NCBI RefSeq assembly: GCF_009767585.1
Contig: NZ_WSNW01000001.1
Span: 682,001 to 746,000, forward strand
Direction: 5' to 3'
Length of the DNA: 64,000 nt
From: Coprobacillus cateniformis
GTDB lineage: Bacteria > Bacillota_I > Bacilli_A > Erysipelotrichales > Coprobacillaceae
Position numbers and translations under genes: made by a program
Shown: positions 60,732 to 64,000 of the stretch, piece after piece
Position numbering within the stretch: the first letter of the stretch is position 1
Layout of the letters: every line of letters begins with the position of its first letter
The notes under the pieces: model-generated
The model's database searches: none
What the model saw: the letters and a program-made list of their open reading frames with translations, nothing else
What the model was told of the DNA's origin: nothing

Positions 60732-61834
60732 ATCAATACCTCCAATTTCTTCATTATATTTTGTGCCATAATTTTACCTGCTTCCTCATTAGGATGCAGA
60801 TAATCACCATTATGATATTCATTCTTGATTTGCTGAAATTCATTTAATAGCCATTCATCAAAAGAAAGATAATGTACATAGTTTTTAGCCAACCAATCAT
60901 TGATCTGCTGACGAAATTTCTCTTTTGCTATAGAAGATGCTTCAGCTGCCATAAAAGATGTCATCCCCAATACCAATGTTTTTTCACTTGGAAATAATGT
61001 TTGAATATACTGATAACCATGCAGCATATCTTCAAAGGCTGGAAATTCCTGAATATTTGCACAGAATGTTCCTGGCTGATAAAGATCATTGACACCAATA
61101 GCCAAAATTAATGCCTGACATGAATGACAAGTCAATACATCTTCATAAAATCTTTTGATTCCTGGTTTTCCAAAACATTGTTTATCAAGAGGAATTTGAG
61201 TGTAAATTTTATGTTTTAAATGAATATCTTCATGATATTCTTTTGTAATATTGACATTCTCTAGTTCACGCAATAGACGATTTCCACCAATCCCTAACTG
61301 TAATAAAGCATATCCTCGCTCTTTTAACATTTGAGAAAGTGATGTTGTCCAGTGTCCCTGTTCTGTAATAGAATCTCCAAAAGCAACAATACATCCTTTA
61401 AGCGCTGACCCAGAAATATCAATACTTCTTAAAAGATAAATCAGTGGAGAAGAAGATGTCATATTGTCATATGACTCTAATCCAAAGCCTGATGCACAGA
61501 GATAATCATCATTGGTTTCAATCTCATAAACCAGATGAACATCTCCAGTAAAATCAAGGCTACTGATTTCATCTGTAGTTAACATCTGCTGAGGTTGCAA
61601 TTGATACCTTGTTTGCCCTTTAAAAGTAACAGGTATCTTTTGACTCTTATCACAATAACAATAAACATTCTTAATGATTACTGGCTGACAATCATAACAT
61701 GTCCCAAATGTGAAACGTAGTGCTATACACCTTGGCATGTCATGAATATCAATTTGAATTTGTGGTGGACATTTTTCTGGCATGAAGCCAACACCTCGTT
61801 GTGCTCTTGCCCACCATGTGATCCAATTATTCAT
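60722..61834 (-). CDS. SGNH/GDSL hydrolase with N-terminal beta domain (carbohydrate-esterase-like)
   Basis: 370 residues. An N-terminal beta-rich region (about 1-140) is followed by the SGNH blocks: VAFGDSITEQG (Ser), LGIGGNRLL (Gly), LAIGVNDLYQPG (Asn) and DYLHPNEEAGK (Asp-His). There is no signal peptide. Such two-domain enzymes deacetylate sugars. It overlaps the IIC gene by 8 bases and the next hydrolase by 10, coupling two esterases to import of one sugar. Confidence 0.9.
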   Translation of the reverse strand: MNNWITWWARAQRGVGFMPEKCPPQIQIDIHDMPRCIALRFTFGTCYDCQPVIIKNVYCYCDKSQKIPVTFKGQTRYQLQPQQMLTTDEISSLDFTGDVHLVYEIETNDDYLCASGFGLESYDNMTSSSPLIYLLRSIDISGSALKGCIVAFGDSITEQGHWTTSLSQMLKERGYALLQLGIGGNRLLRELENVNITKEYHEDIHLKHKIYTQIPLDKQCFGKPGIKRFYEDVLTCHSCQALILAIGVNDLYQPGTFCANIQEFPAFEDMLHGYQYIQTLFPSEKTLVLGMTSFMAAEASSIAKEKFRQQINDWLAKNYVHYLSFDEWLLNEFQQIKNEYHNGDYLHPNEEAGKIMAQNIMKKLEVLICG

Positions 61835-63140
61835 TTTCTAATTTTTGAGCAGCAGTTATCTGCTCTAATTCATATTCTCTTTTGTCAGCGACTTTTAAGA
61901 ATGGATACCACATTAAGAATGTAATTGCAAAACAGATGACCATTAAGATTGTATAATTTAAACCTCCTGATAAAGGCATTTTAATAAAGATTGGTGTTGT
62001 CCAAGGTAATAATGCCATTGTAGGATTTAAGTTAATAGGTAAGACTGTTGCAACTAATCCCCATGTCACAAAGCCACAAATAATTTGTGTAAAGCATTGT
62101 GGAATGAAGAACATTGGATTTAAGATAATTGGCATACCAAACATAATTGGTTCTGTAATGTTGAATATTGAGGGAATAAAAGATAATTTTGCTAATTGTT
62201 TAAATTTTGCTGATTTTCCTTTAAACATTTTCATAATAATAAGACCTAAGAATCCTGATGCCATCATACCGCCATAAATGACTGATGGTAATAAATAAGG
62301 TAACTCTTGACCATTTTGATAAGCAGTAATATTTCCCATGACCATTGTCAAACTAATAACTCCTAAAGGTCCTTGTAACACTGCATTGTGAATACCAAAG
62401 AACCATAGAATAGCAAGCAATCCCATAATGATAATAATAGATAATGGACTGGCCGTTAATGACATCAATGGTGCATTAAGAACCTGAATAAAGAAATTAA
62501 TCATATCTCCTGCAGATGTATAACTGAATCCAACACGAATAATAAACGCTAAGACAAAGATAATTGTTACAACAAAGACAGGGGATAATGATTGAGAAAC
62601 CATTGGTGGAACTGTATCTGGTAATTTGAATGATAAGTTCTTAGAAGATAAGTAAGCATATAATCTTGTCACAACCAAAGCAATAATCATTCCAATAAAT
62701 AAACCTTGTCCTCCTAAATAATCCAATTTTAAGGCATTGATTGTTGATTCAACCAATTTTCCATCCTGCATAGCAGAAGTTGTCATTGTTTGAGGCATAA
62801 TCATAATAAAGAAAGCTAAAGAGATAATTGCAGAATTCTTTTCATTTGTTCCAATACGACTTGCATAAGCCATAGCTAATGAATAAATGACATACAACGT
62901 TAAAACACCAGTTGCGCCATTGGTAATGGCATTGACATGCTGCATAATTCCAATACTTTCTAAATACTGTGTCCACCCTGGCACAGGGAAATTTCCTACA
63001 ATTGTAATCAATGCAATTCCTAAAGTAATAGGACTTGTTCTTATAAAACCTTCCATTAATGCCCCTAAGATTTTGTTCTTTGTTAATTTCTCAGCTAATG
63101 GCATTAATTTATCATTAATGATTTGTTCTAATTTGTTCAT
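61827..63140 (-). CDS. PTS lactose/cellobiose-family IIC permease (second)
   Basis: 437 residues from MNKLEQIINDKLMPLAEK. FIPSIFNITEPIMFGMPIIL (substrate-site Glu) and LLPWTTPIFIKMP are family signatures. First gene of the operon IIC-esterase-esterase-GH1-ROK. No IIA or IIB in this operon; the IIA/IIB of the 37-44 kb cluster or a distant locus must supply phosphate. RBS AAGGA with long spacing. Divergent from an AraC-type regulator. Confidence 0.94.
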   Translation of the reverse strand: MNKLEQIINDKLMPLAEKLTKNKILGALMEGFIRTSPITLGIALITIVGNFPVPGWTQYLESIGIMQHVNAITNGATGVLTLYVIYSLAMAYASRIGTNEKNSAIISLAFFIMIMPQTMTTSAMQDGKLVESTINALKLDYLGGQGLFIGMIIALVVTRLYAYLSSKNLSFKLPDTVPPMVSQSLSPVFVVTIIFVLAFIIRVGFSYTSAGDMINFFIQVLNAPLMSLTASPLSIIIIMGLLAILWFFGIHNAVLQGPLGVISLTMVMGNITAYQNGQELPYLLPSVIYGGMMASGFLGLIIMKMFKGKSAKFKQLAKLSFIPSIFNITEPIMFGMPIILNPMFFIPQCFTQIICGFVTWGLVATVLPINLNPTMALLPWTTPIFIKMPLSGGLNYTILMVICFAITFLMWYPFLKVADKREYELEQITAAQKLENE

Positions 63141-63190
63141 CTTTTTCAATCCTTTCTTCAATTGTAAAGTCACATCGATATGGCCATATA

Positions 63191-63206
63191 TTGTAAACGC
63201 TTTACT
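63191..63206. promoter_or_regulatory. cre-like site (CcpA) between PTS operon and AraC gene
   Basis: TTGTAAACGCTTTACT differs from the cre consensus WTGNAANCGNWNNCW by a shift at the last Cys position only. It lies 51 bases before the IIC start, suitable for carbon catabolite control. Confidence 0.6.
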
Positions 63207-63209
63207 TTA

Positions 63210-63244
63210 TTGCATGTTCATTATATAATAGTTCTCACATGCAA
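63210..63244. promoter_or_regulatory. Inverted repeat in the AraC/PTS intergenic region
   Basis: TTGCATGT (63210-63217) and ACATGCAA (63237-63244) are perfect inverted arms 19 bases apart, with TTATATAATAG (-10-like) between. A likely operator for the divergent AraC protein. Confidence 0.6.
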
Positions 63245-63290
63245 TATATCATTATTTTAATATTTATATTAGATATTTAAGGAGGTTTCT

Positions 63291-64000
63291 ATGAATTTAC
63301 AAACATTACAAAATATCTTTGATTGTTTTTATCAAAGAACTTATATTCCTTTTTCTATCGTGAAAGATGATCAACTCATTTTTCCTGAATACTCCCCATT
63401 ATTTCATTATCGTCAAGACTTGCAATATCTTTATATCAATGATGAATTTCCCTTACATATCACTAATAATTATCAGTTTCTTGGTGCCTCTTTTCTTTAC
63501 CCTATAAATCAAGAAACATATCGTATTCTCATTGGTCCCTGTTTTGTCTTAGGTTCACAGATTAAAGATCAATATATGAAAGAATTAACTTATCGTATTT
63601 CAAGTGAATCAACAGAAAGTTTTACATCTTTTTGTCAAAATATTTATACTTTACTCACAACACATTCATTAAATGAAAATCAGATTCCAATCAAATATCT
63701 ACGCATTAATCATGATAAGCTGACGCCTAAAGAAATCTTTGAAAAGAATCTTTATGAACGTCGCAGTGAAGATGCAACACGTGACTCTTATCAATTTGAG
63801 CTGCGTTTTCTCGATTATGTAAAACGGGGACGTAAAGATAAAATTGATTGGATTTTTAAGACAATTGATAAAACCTATACTGTTCATCTTGCTGATAATT
63901 CATTAGATACAATTAAAATCAAATTTATTTCTCTTGTAGCTCTTTTAACACGTCTTGCGATTGATGAAGGCGTTCCATTAGATAGTGCCTTTAGTCTTTC
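63291..64000 (+). CDS. AraC-type regulator (N-terminal part; runs off the window)
   Basis: From the ATG behind GGAGG the frame stays open for 236 codons to the edge: MNLQTLQNIFDCFYQRTYIP, then RILIGPCFVLG, then RRSEDATRDSYQFELRFLDY and SLVALLTRLAIDEGVPLDSA. The last block is the piece that normally joins the sensor part to the AraC DNA-binding domain in regulators of beta-glucoside PTS genes. That domain should follow to the right. Divergent from the IIC operon, so it is the likely activator. Confidence 0.78.
   Translation, partial: MNLQTLQNIFDCFYQRTYIPFSIVKDDQLIFPEYSPLFHYRQDLQYLYINDEFPLHITNNYQFLGASFLYPINQETYRILIGPCFVLGSQIKDQYMKELTYRISSESTESFTSFCQNIYTLLTTHSLNENQIPIKYLRINHDKLTPKEIFEKNLYERRSEDATRDSYQFELRFLDYVKRGRKDKIDWIFKTIDKTYTVHLADNSLDTIKIKFISLVALLTRLAIDEGVPLDSAFSL

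Noticed and set aside
1..64000. CRISPR arrays, complete insertion sequences, prophage genes or a replication origin
   Set aside because: None seen. No regular spaced repeats, no intact transposase other than the Rpn-family gene, no phage structural genes and no dnaA-box cluster were noticed on reading.

Overview
The window is AT-rich DNA (I estimate low-30s % G+C by eye). The gene content points to a strictly fermentative gut Firmicute of the Erysipelotrichia/Coprobacillaceae kind: pflB-pflA, two lactose/cellobiose-family PTS, a T-box ahead of trpS, Rpn-family nuclease/transposase genes, PadR-linked HAAS/DUF4097/PspC envelope genes, many single-gene transport and peptide-use functions, and CcpA-like and PRD-type control. 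UGA is a stop codon throughout, and Shine-Dalgarno sites of the GGAGG type precede most genes. The genus assignment is inference.

Left end (1-6.9 kb, + strand): the distal part of a ribosomal peptide (RiPP) locus. The window opens in the last 31 codons of a small peptide ending in Cys-Cys. An attenuator hairpin follows, then an MGT-type glycosyltransferase, a flavodoxin-like oxidoreductase, and an ABC transporter with an N-terminal C39 protease that would cut a double-glycine leader. A PadR regulator with a palindromic operator plus a DUF2812 protein follow, then an orphan PP-loop enzyme resembling the WbpG/PseA N-acetyl-sugar amidotransferases. No LanM or other cyclase is visible; it would have to lie to the left.

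7-31 kb (mostly - strand): tRNA-Arg(CCU); a membrane-bound MerR regulator with a textbook 19-bp-spacer promoter; PAP2 phosphatase and cysE; a MATE exporter; an operon of UDP-galactopyranose mutase, GT2 glycosyltransferase and an AUR1-like PAP2 membrane protein (probably galactofuranosyl glycolipid or polymer synthesis); acetyltransferase, nuclease, BRCT-exonuclease and RNase H genes; pepT and a lipid kinase; a PadR-HAAS-DUF4097-PspC envelope module under a perfect 14-bp-arm operator; a membrane-tethered XRE regulator; fructokinase; pflA/pflB; a membrane-anchored EIIB domain without its cysteine, divergent from an FtsW/RodA gene; and one intact plus one broken Rpn gene.

31-49 kb: RluA, NAD kinase and CYTH genes, then a large glycopeptide and peptide-use region. 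It has PTS IIA, two IIB and IIC, a cytoplasmic glycosylasparaginase, M20, M42 (two), M19 and M3B peptidases, a GrdB-like domain, and a LicR/BglG-type PRD regulator. Five copies of a palindrome, TTTCCTA-N4/5-TAGGAAA, sit in front of the PTS transcription units, the divergent pepF unit and the regulator gene. I read this as one regulon, possibly for importing and splitting GlcNAc-asparagine-type compounds and host peptides.

49-64 kb: a Spx-like protein with a cysteine-rich tail, T-box/trpS, CDP-alcohol phosphotransferase, hydrolases and small regulators, uppP, ridA, tandem RpiR regulators, and a translationally coupled operon (PTS IIC, SGNH esterase, HSL-type esterase, GH1 phospho-beta-glucosidase, ROK kinase). 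That operon is divergent from an AraC-type regulator that runs off the right edge, and a cre-like site and an inverted repeat lie between them.
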